A stretch of 34,990 bases of DNA from Phoronis australis (Eukaryota > Phoronida > Phoronidae): the NCBI GenBank assembly GCA_002633005.1, contig NMRA01001178.1, forward strand, positions 7,764-42,753, written 5' to 3'. Each line of letters starts with the position of its first letter. The stretch's first letter is position 1. Below the pieces are notes generated by a model, which saw only the letters and a program-made list of their open reading frames with translations, did not search any database and had not been told where the DNA came from. Positions 10,400 through 22,575 of the stretch are shown here, piece by piece. Made by a program: the position numbers and the translations under genes.

Positions 10400-12730
10400 C
10401 GAAGTGTGTACCGTATATTATTTTCCACATTCGCATGCAAGAACTCCTCCTTAACTCGGAGTGAACTCGGAAGTTTACGGAAGAAAACACTTTACGTACA
10501 TCGCCAATGGAGCCCATGGATGGTATGCGAACATCTGTTTGCTCTTTCGTACCCAAACAACACCAGAAACCGCTTTTTTCGTGTTCTAAAATATCTTACG
10601 TAGTCTTGCAGCGTGGATTGGTACACGTGTGCGTTTCTAACCGTCTTGATTAGAATTTCAATGCTCCAAATGCCTGATTCAGGCCCACTGGTGGTGTTGG
10701 ATCATGTTTTCCTTATGTATGCACAAATGATCTTCTCGTTTGCGGCTGATTTAGAATTAAAATATGGACACGAAATTAAGAGTATGAAACTTTAGCCTTA
10801 GGGGGCAACGGAGGGACAGGGTTACAAAAACGGCCGAGCGAAAAATAGCTTTGTTTAGTGAAGACAACTTGCTAATTGCGAAGAACACATTGGGGGAACT
10901 CCTGCAATCGGCCGAACGTGCTCCTGTTCAAACAGCCTGGCGTACCCCTCGCACGACTGAAAGAAATATCACGTGAAATATGTCTATGTGGCTCCATAAA
11001 TGCAAGTGAATGGTGTATTTTCACGAATGCAGAGATTGACATGAGAGAGTAAATGGGCCCGTTCCAAAAAGACCGACTAAGCTAAGACAAATCTTAAATT
11101 TTAGTCAAACGTAAATTTATCTGAAACTGATCTTAAGTTTGTCATGGGTTTTTGACTAAAGTCTTGAATGTCTTAAGTTTGATTTACTTACTGAATATGG
11201 AAGTTTTAAGCTTGGACGCAGAGACAAACCTTAGGTTTAAGTAAAAAATGAACTGAGGTCAGTTTCTTAAAATAGGCTGCATATCTATGACATTTTGTAA
11301 AAATGTAAGGTATCTTGCTAGCAAGGAAAAATGACCGCCGGCTTTCTCCAGTTTTTGTGGCACACTTCAACTGGCCTTTGGACCCCGCGTTCAACATAGA
11401 CCCATATGTCCCGCCTTTTATCGAAACCACCGTATCCCATTTTATAGCTCTCGGATGTTGGAAATAAATATCCTGCAGAAGTACGGTTACTTGTGAACTA
11501 CGGCAACGGCTAATAAGCCCGCCCATATGTAGTTGAGGAGCTTTAAAAATGAGAGCGAAGTTAAACGGAGGGCTTCAGCATTCATGAACAGGCCCACGAC
11601 GTTGCATTTGCGAAATCATATGTTACTGACCCACGGTATTGCGTCTAAGAAAATCAGTTCAGGTTTGCTTTACGTTTTTTAAAACCTATGCCAACAAGAT
11701 TGAAATCGCCAGCTTAGAAGTACTCCCAGATTCGTGATGAAGTAGTAACATACATAAGGTGTAGTCAAAGGCGGATCTAGGTTTTATACGAATGCGAATT
11801 TTATGTCACTGCATAAGTAAAGGAATAACGACGTACGTCGCGTTGTAAAAGCGATTGAAGTGTCCGTTATAGTATTTTTAAACAAAGTGTATTTCATGAT
11901 AAATTACTTTGAGGAAGGATCATACTTATCTTATTTTGGAACATCCGTATTTACACTACTGAGTGCAGACAACACCTCTATGCCACTCTCATTCGTAGAT
12001 GCGACACAGATCATCATTTTGTTGTCAGCAATTAAAGCGTGAGACAACCAGTCTAAATCTAAATTTGTTTTACAGTGCATGTTAGCGAAAGCCAGCCACA
12101 AGAGCTGCTCATCACCAATGTCGCTTCTCAGTTACTGACGCAATCGTGAAAACGACCATATTCTGAGAAGTCCACAGGCAAAGTGCAAGCGATATTCAAT
12201 AAAATATGGATTAGGCCGAAATAAGAAGAAGCCTGGCATCACTCTCAGAACATTTCAACTTTTACACAACATTACTTTTTCTGAGTTTAGGTGATTCATG
12301 TTCAACTTTGAGAGAAATTGAGACAATTTTTGAAGTATTCTGAGCGTGATGAATTAAAATTGGAAATACAACGCGCAAACTAAAAACAACGCATTAACAC
12401 GAGCATGACGCAAGTAACCTCCCAACGTAAGCTCCCCCTTAGGCATGCAAAGTCAACACAACGCAACACAGACCAAAATACTTGCTTATGATTATCACTG
12501 ACCCTTCATAACAAAGAGTCTCTGCTGATTCAGGAACAAAAAGCACAACATTGTTTCTGCGATAACATTGCATCAACATTTTCAAATGACGCGATTAAAC
12601 GCTGTGTGATTCTTACCAGGTGAACAAAGTTTGTGAGGTGATGTGCGGTATTTTGCTGTGAAACCGTTTATTGATTGAATAGTCACTTACAGTGTATGAT
12701 GCTTTACCGAAATTCAGTCAACCGGGTTAC
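10400..12730. other. Intronic sequence with no recognised exon
   Basis: Short frames on both strands (10613-10795 plus, 11206-11526 minus, 11860-12042 plus) show no domain. Around 11055-11190 the sequence starts GGGCCCGTTCC and is rich in TCTTAAGTTT and its complement, like a degraded foldback element, but I could not place a second terminus. Confidence 0.35.
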
Positions 12731-12734
12731 AGTA

Positions 12735-12812
12735 TATGTATGTATGAATGTTTGTCTATATGTCTTTGTGTGTGCGTGTTTGTGAGCGTGTGTGTGCGTG
12801 TGTTTGTCAACA
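12735..12812 (+). repeat. TG-rich degenerate microsatellite
   Basis: ATGTATGTATGAATGTTTGT grades into GTGTGTGCGTGT-type repeats. Purine/pyrimidine alternation is typical of decayed (TG)n. Confidence 0.7.
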
Positions 12813-12846
12813 TGCTAACGTGAATATTCTTATATTCTTATTTAAT

Positions 12847-12913
12847 AAGGTTAGAAATAAACGTTCAAAAAAGTTCTAATTTAGAAATTTTTTGAACGTT
12901 TATTTCTAACCTT
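12847..12913. repeat. 67-nt hairpin with perfect 26-bp stem
   Basis: The left arm 12847-12872 (AAGGTTAGAAATAAACGTTC plus AAAAAA) is exactly complementary to 12888-12913. The 15-nt loop itself contains TTCTAA/TTAGAA. It follows directly after the TG-rich microsatellite. The absence of any mismatch argues for recent origin. Confidence 0.9.
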
Positions 12914-13165
12914 CCGAATAGTGAACAGTTGGAATATACATGTAGGCCTCGGAGCAGTGAACCTTCGGAGTAATGGCATGTAACCCAGACACCTGAGAAA
13001 CAGTTAAATGCAGAACTATTTCAAGTACATGTATGCGTGACATGACGATTTGCCTTGTGTTTGTGAGAATGAATTATATTCTTTTGTGCTGCTGGCTGAA
13101 CATGATCAATTGATCATGAGGCAAATCATATAATACTTTACTGTGGATCTCTGCGTTGTGAGTAC

Positions 13166-13321
13166 CTGGTCTATGGAATTCATTCCCTGTTGACGTGTTA
13201 TTGTCAGATGAAGCTAGAAACGGCGTGGCTGCAGTCATAGGTTGCATATTTCCTTCATCACACTCGACCCGTCGTTCTGAAGTGACTACTGCTGAAGATT
13301 GGTCCTCTTGTTCTGTGTCAT
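13166..13321 (-). CDS. VWA-domain gene, acidic Ser/Thr-rich linker exon
   Basis: On the minus strand a pyrimidine-rich acceptor (TTTTTATATGTGCAG) ends at 13322 and the donor CCAG/GTACTC follows 13166. The 156-bp exon is phase 1-1 and encodes DTEQEDQSSAVVTSERRVEC followed by a Ser/Thr/Asn-rich stretch (TAATPFLASSDNNTSTGNEF). Low hydrophobicity and acidic/polar composition indicate a disordered linker. There is no domain, so the call rests on the splice sites, the open frame, the phase match with the coiled-coil exon upstream and the VWA exon downstream, and the same strand. It could belong to another gene or be a chance frame. Confidence 0.55.
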
Positions 13322-13439
13322 CTGCACATATAAAAACCAACTTAGTACTATGAATTCTACAGGGCGGAGTTTTAAGAGCCATTCCACGAGGAAATCAAAA
13401 TAAATATATAAATACATAAAAATACTACAGGGGTCATCA

Positions 13440-16400
13440 TCCAAATTCAGCTTAAACTTTGTGTATGTGATTATGGGGTGGCCCTAGCACAAAAATCACC
13501 AATTTTACACCTATTGACCTCTTACTTTTTTACCCATAAGCCTTCAAAGGTTTATGAAGAAAATGACACGTTTTTGCATACCAAAATCAGCAAATTTCAA
13601 TACTAGAACGCAATTGCGTATGCGCACTTACAATTCTGCGCGTGGTGTATGCATGTGCATGTGATGTATAGGAGCATTACACTGCATAAAAGTTGCATCC
13701 TTTGTGTGAAAGAGAGAGATGTCCCTGGTAAATATGAAAAAGCAATAGTAAAGAGTAAGAAGATCAAAGGAAAACCGCACCTAATGACCACACAGTTGCA
13801 CCTAATGACCCCAAAGTCTGTGACTGAATTTCCTTTACGAATGAAAAGTATATACGCGATTATGTAAGCTCTATCTCAAAAATCACTTTTGCACTTAATG
13901 ACCTTTGACCCGGAATCTCGGTTCCCTTTATCCGATTTAAATTCCACGTAAATTTCGGATACACCTCTCTAGTATCTGTTTGTTATCAAAATTGGGAGAG
14001 TCTATCAAAAATGTACAAGAAGAAGCAATTTGACGGAATGCACTCTTTGACCCGTTTCGGGTCATTTCGGTGCATTTTGAGTCAAACCCAAGTGATCAAT
14101 ATAATTACATTGGCTATTGCTTGAACCACCATGAATATGAACCCTCCCGATAACGAATAATGTAAGAACGAGCAGATTGAAAAAGTCTGAAATTTAAGAG
14201 AAAAGTGCACTAAATGACCCCAAAGTTGCACCTAATGGTCCAAAAGTTTGTGATTGAACTTCCCTTGTGACTGGAAGCCACATGCATGAATACGAAAAGT
14301 CTACCTCAAAAATCACTTTTGCACTTAATGACCTTTGACCCGGAAATTCAGTTCCCTTGGTCCGATTGGAAATCCGTGTAAATTTCTGATGCACTTCAAT
14401 CTTTAGTCCCTACCTGTTAACAAAGTCATAAAAATCTGTAGAAGCATTTTGACGGAATGCACTCCTTGACCTGTTTCAGGTCATTCCAGTGCGTTTTGGG
14501 TAAAAAAATATAATCAATAAAAATGCCTTAACTATCGTATCAATCACAGTGAATATGATTGCTGTAACTGAATCGATGTAAGAGTAATAACAATATGAAA
14601 AGGAAGGAAGAATAAGAAGAATAAGAAGAACTAGAACGCAATTGCACAACTCTGCGCGTGGTGTATGCATGTGCATAGTGAAGTATAGACGCATTACACT
14701 GCATATGAGTTTCATGCTTTGTGTGAAAGAGAGCGAGGTCCCAGGTAACTATGAAAGAGCAAGAGTGAAAAGAAAGGATATCAACGGAAAACTGCACCTA
14801 ATGATCCCAGAGTTTCACCTAATGACCCCAGGGTTTGTGACTGAATTTCTTTTACGAATGAAAACTATATAGGTGATTGTGTAAGGTCTAGCTCAAAAGT
14901 CAGTTTTGCGCTTAATAACCTTTGACCTGGAAACTCGCTTCTTTTTATCCGATTTAGTTTCCAAGTAAATTTCGGGGGCACTTCTCTAGTGTCTGCTTAT
15001 TATCAAAATCCAGAGTCTATCTAACACCCTGTAGAGGAAGAAACAACTTGACAGAATGCACCCCTTTACCCGTTTCGGGTCATTCCGGTGCATTTTGAGT
15101 TAAAACCATGTGATCAATAGAAGTTCATCAGCAGTTGGTTGAACCACCATGAATATGAACGCTCTCACTAATGCATCATGTACGTACAAGATGATTCAAA
15201 GTCTTAAATTTAACAGAAACTGCACGTAATGACCCCAAAGTTGCACCTAATGACTCCAAAGGTTGCGACTGAAGTTCGTTTATGAATGGAAATAATATAC
15301 ACGATTATGAAAGGTCTAGCTCAAAAATCGTGTTTGCACTTAATGACCTTTGATCCGGAAACTCTGTTCCCTTGATCCAATTAAATTCCAAGTTAATTTC
15401 GGATGGACTTCTCTAGTGCCTGCTTGTTATCAAAATTGGGAGAGTCTATCTAACAGACTGTCGAAGAAGAAGCAAGTTGACAGAATGTATTCCTTGACAC
15501 GTTTCGGGTCAGTCCGGTGCATTTTGAGTCAAACCCATGTGATCAACAGAATTTGATCGGCAATTGGTTGAACCATCATGAATTTGAACGCTCTGCCTAA
15601 TGCATCATTTAGGTATAAGGTGATTGAAAAAGTCTTAAATTCAACAGAAAACTGCACTTAATGACCCCAAAGTTTGTGACTGAACTTCCTTTATGAATGT
15701 TAATCAGACCAATGATTATTAAAGCTCTAGCTCAAAAATCACTTTTGCACTTAATGACATTTGACCCGGAAACCCGGTTCCCTTCATCCGATTTCAATTC
15801 CACGTAAATTTCTGGTGCACTTCTCTAGTGTATGCTTGTTTTCAAAATTCGGAGAGTTTGTCTAAAAACCTGTAGAAGGAACAATTTTACGGAATACACT
15901 CTTTGAACCGATTCGGGTCATTCCGGTGCATTTTGAGTCAAATCCAAGTGATAAGTAGAATTATATTGCCAATTGGTTGAACCACTATGAATATGAAACC
16001 TCTCGATAATGAAAAATGTAAGAACTAGCAGATTGAAAAAGTCTGAAATTTCAGAGAAGAGTGCATTTCATGACCCCAAAGTTGCACCTAATAACCCCAA
16101 AGTTTGTGACTGAACTTCCTTTATGAATGTTAATCATACCAATGATTATGAAAGGTCTAGCTCAAAAATCACTTTTGCACTTGACCCGGAAACTCAGTTC
16201 CCTTCATCCGATTGGAAATCCAAGTAAATTTCGGATGCACTTCGTTAGCGCCTACTTACTTACAAAATTGAAAGATTCTATATAAAAACCTCTACAAGAA
16301 GAAGCATTTTAAAGGAATGCACTCCTTGACCTGTTTCGGGTCATTCCGGTGAATTTTGGGTGAAAATGTTATAATCATTAAAAATCATTTCATTATCGTA

Positions 16401-17577
16401 TCAACCACAATGAATATGATTGATGTTAACGAATCGATGCAAGAGTAATAACAATCTGAAAAGGAAGGAAGAATAAGAATAAGAACTAGAACGCAATTGC
16501 GTATGCGCACTTACAACTCTGCGCGTGGTGTATGCATGTGCATAGTGAAGTATATGAACATTACGTTGCATAGAAGTTGCATCCTTTAAGTGTTCAGAGA
16601 GAGATGTCCCTGGTAACTATGAAAGAGATAGACTAAAGAGTAAGAATATCAATGGAAACTACACCTAATGACCACGCAGTTACACCTAATGACCCCAAAG
16701 TTTGTACTGGTTGACCCTCTTGCGGTACTATAGTGCATTTTGGGTCATACACGTATTATCAATAGACTTTGATCGGCAATTGGTTGAACCACCATGAATT
16801 TGCAACGCTCTTCTTAATGCATCATTTAAGTACAAGATGATTAAAAAAATCTTAAATTTAACACAAAACTGCACTTAATGACCCCAAAGTTGCACCTATT
16901 GACCCCAAAGTTGCATCTAGTGACCCCAAAGTTTGTGACTAAACTTCCTTTATGAATGGTGATCATATGCATGATTATGAAACCTCAAGCTCAAAAATCA
17001 CTTTTCCACTTAATGATCTTTGACCCGGAAACTCGGTTCCTTTGATCCGATTGGAACTCCAAGTAAATTTGGGATGCAGATCTCTAGTGCCTTCTTGCTA
17101 TCAAAATTCGAAGAGTTTATCTAAAAACCTGTAGAAGGAGAAGCAATTCGACGGAATGCACTCCTTGACCCTTTTTGGGGCAATCCAGTGCATTTTGAGT
17201 CAAATCCATGGGATCAATAGAATTTGATCGGCAATAGGTTGAACCACCAGGAATTTGAACGCTCACACTAATGCATCAATTAAGTACAAGCTGATTGAAA
17301 AAGTCTTAAATTTAACAGAAAAGTGCACTTAATGACCCCAAACTTGCACCCAGTGACCCCAAAGTTTGTGACTGAACCTCCTTTATGAATGGTAATCATA
17401 TGCATGATTACGAAAGGTCTAGCTTAAAAATCACTCTTGCACATAATGACCTTTGACCCGGAAACTCGGTTCCCTTGGTCCGATTGGAAATCCGTGTAAA
17501 TTTCTGATGCATTTCTTTAGTCCCTACTTGTTAACAAAATTGGAAGAGTTTGTCTAAAAAACTGTAGAAGAAGAGTA
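13440..17577 (-). mobile_element. Helitron-like elements in tandem with ~430-bp internal repeats (array A)
   Basis: About eight diverged copies of a ~430-bp unit. Each contains CTCAAAAATCACTTTTGCAC, TTAATGACCTTTGACCCGG, GACCCGTTTCGGGTC, GGTTGAACCACCATGAAT and ATGACCCCAAAGTTG-type blocks. The DR1-like box recurs at 13899, 14329, 14917, 15344, 15754, (deleted near 16182), 17014 and 17447. A second module, CTAGAACGCAATTGC...CTGCGCGTGGTG, appears at 13603, 14631 and 16486; on the minus strand it reads as a 3' end: CACGCGCAGAG, a short palindrome (ACGCAATTGCGT), then CTAG followed by T, as in Helitrons. In the second and third case CTAG is followed on the minus strand by TTCTTCTTATTC-type sequence, which I infer to be the next copy's 5' end. 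No Rep/helicase ORF is present, so the elements are non-autonomous. Confidence 0.65.
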
Positions 17578-17589
17578 TAAAAACAGGTA

Positions 17590-18530
17590 CATTGGTGCTT
17601 AAACATAATGGGATTTCAAAGTGGGACATGAGGACTACGAAATTAATCGATATTAATGATTCCGCTGCATTCATCACGTGACAGGGGAGGTAAATCCGTA
17701 AGCGATTTCTTGTAGTATTGATAGTGGGTGCCAAATTGCGGCCGGGGGCTGTGGACTTTGAAATATATGCTTTTGAATAGACTTGAATATGTAAACAAAT
17801 TTAAAAAATCTCTCGAATAGGCTTTGTTCATGTTTTGGTCTAAAAATGTTACAATGTTACGTATTCTACACTTCTTAAACGAATGTTTTTGTAACTTCAT
17901 CACATTTAAAATTGTCTCAAGAAAAATAATTAATGGGAATCAACATTTCAGGGATCATAATTCTGTGTGACATATCCATATTACCATTCCACCCGGCATT
18001 GAGCGTTCATAATTGGGACAGACATTATGCAGGTACAGGTGGTGACATAATTGTCTAGGGCCAATACCCAAAACGGTTGGGGAGCTTAGAGACACTTGTT
18101 AGGCTCCCATGTGATTTTTAAGGATATATTCTGATTTGTACAACATATAAAACGTTCTTTTGAATTACAGTAAATGTTGGCTGTATGGCGCGGTTTAAAC
18201 GAAAGTTTTTTTCGGCTTGAAGACAAAAGCCTATATCACAGGAAAGGTGTTGATGTTTGAACTACAAAAATGAAGAAATATCAAAATCGCATGGTGCATT
18301 CAAAAGTTATCGCAACTTATATGTCAAATCTTGACTTTATTTTGGTCGGTTGGTCATCTTACGATGTCAACAGCATAAAGTGCTGAAACGTTGTTTCCAC
18401 AAATATTGCAGCGATAAAATTTAGTAACACATATCCTTACCTACCATTCTGGTCAATCCAAGAGTTACTACCAAAATTAAATCACGCAAGTGTAACTTAT
18501 ATAGTGGTTAAAGTGTTCAAAGTTCACGTT
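17590..18530. other. Intronic/intergenic sequence, nothing recognised
   Basis: Two overlapping minus-strand frames at 17531-17903 have no domain. AT-rich sequence otherwise. Confidence 0.35.
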
Positions 18531-18538
18531 GGACAACA

Positions 18539-18946
18539 TGGTGACTTTTCTGAACTGAAAGACATGTTCAACCGGCTATATTGTCAGCCGGGAAGATTTA
18601 ACTATCATATACTTACAGACACACTGCTGCACAAAGTGATTTTGTACAGTTTTCAGGTGCTTGTGCCCTAATATTATGTATCTTCTATTTCTTTCAATGT
18701 CAAGTGCTCATACAATTGACCTTACACTCTGCTAAATTCTGTTGAAATCGTTTTAAAATCGTTTTTTTTTTGAAACCGACTTCTGTTCAAATTATAATTA
18801 TGTTTCATAATAAGACACATATTGTTCTAAATTCCATTAATAAATTGTGATTTTGATTCATGTTTTGTAACTATTTTATTTCTACTTCAACATATATCAA
18901 AGCAACAAAGTGTAATAAATCTTACTTGATTTACAGAAATGGATTA
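18539..18946 (+). repeat. Dispersed ~400-bp repeat, copy 1
   Basis: Matches 21658-22055 in the same orientation at low to moderate identity: shared landmarks are CTGAACTGAAAGACATGTTCAACC, GACCTTACACTCTGCTAAA, TGAAATCGTTTTAAAAT, and GCAACAAAGTGTAATAAATC near the end (each cited in part). It has no coding potential and is an old unnamed interspersed repeat. Confidence 0.5.
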
Positions 18947-19024
18947 CATTTGATAAGAGAACAACATAAGATTTGGGTGGAATCGGTTAAACAATTAGCA
19001 TCCTGTTAAAATGACAAAACTCAG

Positions 19025-19228
<204 letters not shown>

Positions 19229-19259
19229 CATAATGATTATCCAGTAATAATGTGGATGT

Positions 19260-21650
19260 TACCAGGGCACCAGTTAGCAGCTGACGGGGGAAGGGGGGCG
19301 CACGGGTTAGACGTACGAACGGTTACCAAAATGCTAAAACTGTCACTGGTGTGGCCAAATTAGAAATACTGTAAGAAGTGGAAAACAAAAACGATGCTAG
19401 AGTGTACCATGTAAGAGACGTTTCGATACTAATCAAGTCATTCTCAGGTACAACCGTAGACAGAAAACAGAATATCGCAACAGAAGTAGATTAATATTGA
19501 AATGCCGTCCTCAAACATGGATGTGCCAATGTTTCCTCGGCGGAAAGGTTTAGGCCAAATTTCATGAGATTTCACCAAAAGATCTAGTTCTAGAAACTGT
19601 TACAGGTGGGCCAGCAGTAGTCAAAGTATCTAAAAACTGACGTCGACTGATTTGATCACCATAGAGACATATTTGCAAGAAATCCTCCCCGAGATACAGG
19701 TACATACTGCCCGTAATCAGGCACCGTAAAATATGCGATGGTATGTCTTTTCTATTGGCACTTGCATGAAAACAAACAAAAAGCTCATTCATTTTACTTT
19801 TTTACTTTGCTAGTCAGACTGATGAGAAATATCATTGGAAATCACCAAAACCCCCCAAAATGGCCCCCAGAGCACATCAAGAATTGCTAAAAATCAAATA
19901 CACGAAATTGGGCAAAAATGTACCGAACTTTGGCACTCCAGTGAATTTTAGCGAAAATCCTTTTGAAATATCTACATAAAGAACATGAAGAGTTTTTCTT
20001 TCTCGTTGTTTTGGCCGTTTTAAAACAACTTCACTTACTGAATCGTTTTGAACCAAAAATAGGCCATTTTGGGCCAAAATTTCCATGATGCTCTAACATA
20101 AACAATTATGGCCCAAAAAATTCAAATTAACACTTTTAACTTATCAAACCAGAATGTTTGTTGTACACAATTTTCCACGACCTGAATCGGTGACTCTAGA
20201 GTCGACCTTTTGGTGCTCTCGTGGAATGACTGGTAATACACTCATGTAAGCTTTAGTTATCGTCATCAACGAGAATTCAGTGCCCGGGCTCGACAATGAG
20301 AGGCATGTAATATTCCTTTTAATTGTTAACGTTAGAATCCATACCTAGGTCATGATACGGGTACTGTTTTCTCGTTTAAGATTTCAAGGTCTATCCGAAG
20401 GTATTACATGTAGTCTATGCCAGAAACCGATAGAGTGTACAAGACATACAAATGCACACGTCCTCATAGTTTGAAAGATGGAGACATGTGACTTATTTAT
20501 ATTTGGTCAGGTACAAACGAAAAAATTGTGTCTGAATACAATGATGAATGAAATTTCTAACATTCCTATTAGCATACGTAATCAAAAAGGCAATTGCCCT
20601 CCCCTCCATCACCCGTCGAGATCCTCTTTCTGATAATCAACAAGTAATAAACATTCCCCAAACTACCTGATGGTAGTGGAGATGGAGAGTGCATTCACAA
20701 CCATCGCACACAATCAGCTACAAGCATTGAACTCAGCTTCCATGTTCCCGCGCACCAACGGCAGTTAGAAAGGCTTAATCTGTTTGTAACACGAAAAATG
20801 AATACGAAACTGCTTTAAAGTCCTTATCTCAAAATGACAATGTGGTTCCAGTATCCGAAAATACTTACTAAATAAAATCTTATTTTCGATACCCTTTCGT
20901 TATATTCTTTTCGCCTTTCGTGCCAAAAGCGATTTTTAACAGTATTTGACTCTTCTCTGTGAGCGTGTAATTACCGGCTGTCATCGTACCCACATTTCCG
21001 GCTCGTCAATTCAGGAACTTGTCCTGAACGCGGCCATATTTTCCAAGTAGCTGAATGTGCTATCGCTTGCTCGAAAAGTCTTCATTATTTTGTTTTATTA
21101 GTAATATCTCGTGATTCGTTTGTATATGAAATGTATTTATAGTTTGTAGTTAGTGGTCGTTGAATTTTTTTGGAATGTTACGCGTACTTTTGTTTATAAT
21201 GTTAAAATAGCATTGGTGTTCAGTTGATGTTATGTTGGGCGGTTGAAGCTAGGAACCAACACGAGTCGAACCAAATTTTTTTCGTTTTGAATTTTTTTTC
21301 ATTTTGAAAAAGTAGTTTGCTATCATCGGAAAGGTAGTGCATTCTACTGAGTAAAAATCGAAAAAGTAATCAAAATCGGGGCAAGCAGTGTAAAGTTATA
21401 TTGCAATTTTTTGGCGAAATTTGTGTCACTTTGTTTGGATCGCGTCGGCCATATTGGAGGACAGCGGGATAAGTTACGAGTTTAAAACTTTGTGTAAATT
21501 GTATTCGCCAACAATTTACGGTGAAATTTAGTGAGACATATCTTTGCTTATTATTATGCACGTTTCAACAGTTTTCACTAAATTTTAGCCTCGCACTTGT
21601 TACTTATTACGTGATAAATGTGCTCACAATTCCCGTCTCCTTTCTGGCGG
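19260..21650. other. No gene recognised (about 2.4 kb)
   Basis: A 76-codon minus-strand frame (19562-19792) stays open over GC-richer sequence but has no recognisable domain and no clean splice pair, so it is left uncalled. The stretch 20990-21480 contains two (C/T)GGCCATATT words about 400 bp apart. Nothing else stands out. Confidence 0.35.
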
Positions 21651-21657
21651 CGCCGAT

Positions 21658-22055
21658 AACATGACGACTTTGCTGAACTTGAAGGCATGTTCAACCTCTT
21701 ACTTTGTAATTTGCGAAGATTTACCGTTGATACATTTTGACAAACGTTACTGGAAAAAAGGAACTTTGTTCAATTTTCGTGTTTTTGTGCAAAAAATATA
21801 GCATACATTCGAATTATTTTACTACGAATTTCCCCATTCAGGTGATCTTACACTAAGCTAAAAAATAGTTGAAATAATTTTGAAATATTTTTTGTTTAAC
21901 TGTCAACTGCTGTTCAAGGCGTGAAAGGTGTCACAAAAGGATTCATATTTTCTAAATTTTAAGTCTAAATTGCTTTCAAGTCATGCTCTTGTAACTTATT
22001 GCTTTCTTAATTAAAGTTATCAAGTCAACAATGTGAGGAATCTTAATTAGAGAAA
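21658..22055 (+). repeat. Dispersed ~400-bp repeat, copy 2
   Basis: Partner of 18539-18946, direct orientation, about 3.1 kb apart. Landmarks: CTGAACTTGAAGGCATGTTC, GATCTTACACTAAGCTAAA, and TCAACAATGTGAGGAATCTT. Substitutions and small indels throughout indicate age. Confidence 0.5.
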
Positions 22056-22575
22056 TAAGCTATGTTGGATTGTGAAGCTTCAAGCCTCCAATTCTTGTTC
22101 CTTACAATCATGCTTATCAAATTCCGGTGTAAGGAAACACTATTTGGTCACCATGGTAATAGCTACATGTATGTCCACTTTCATATCATGGAAACTTGTG
22201 CTGTTGGACACTGTTTGCAATGCTTAAACGTTGTAAAGTATTGTGCATTTTAAGTTACTTATCTTGAATTTAGCATAATTTCCACACTCTGAACATGATG
22301 CTGTGTAGGATCCAGGAATTCATGGATTCCAATGTTTTTTGGGATGGAGAGTCCATTTCTGATATTATTTTTTGAGTGCAAGGTCAAAGTCAAGGTCAAA
22401 TGAAAGGTAAAAGGTCACGGTGAACTGAAACAAGGAAAATTCATCTCTTTCGCATGACGAAATGTTAAATTTATGGGAAATGCGGAATTATCATTTCTGT
22501 GATTCCAGTATATGATGAATAAGAGATAGCTAAAGTTTGAAATAAGATATTCTCCCAACATCTCAATAACTAATT

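Noticed and set aside
10232-10603. 123-codon plus-strand open frame
   Set aside because: Overlaps antisense to the SGNH-like relic, which gives the recognisable protein; the plus frame has no domain.
11055-11190. Possible foldback element beginning GGGCCCGTTCC
   Set aside because: Only one terminus could be seen, with no target duplication.
11840-12110. Plus-strand acceptor TTTGTTTTACAG with a short following frame
   Set aside because: The frame closes after about 20 codons with no domain and no partner exon on the plus strand.
13440-17577. Array A as a CRISPR-like or satellite array
   Set aside because: Units are ~430 bp, highly diverged, lack unique spacers, and include Helitron-type CTAG ends; the context is eukaryotic.
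19562-19792. 76-codon minus-strand frame over GC-richer sequence
   Set aside because: Looked somewhat protein-like, but no domain and no GT/AG pair in phase with the VWA gene exons.
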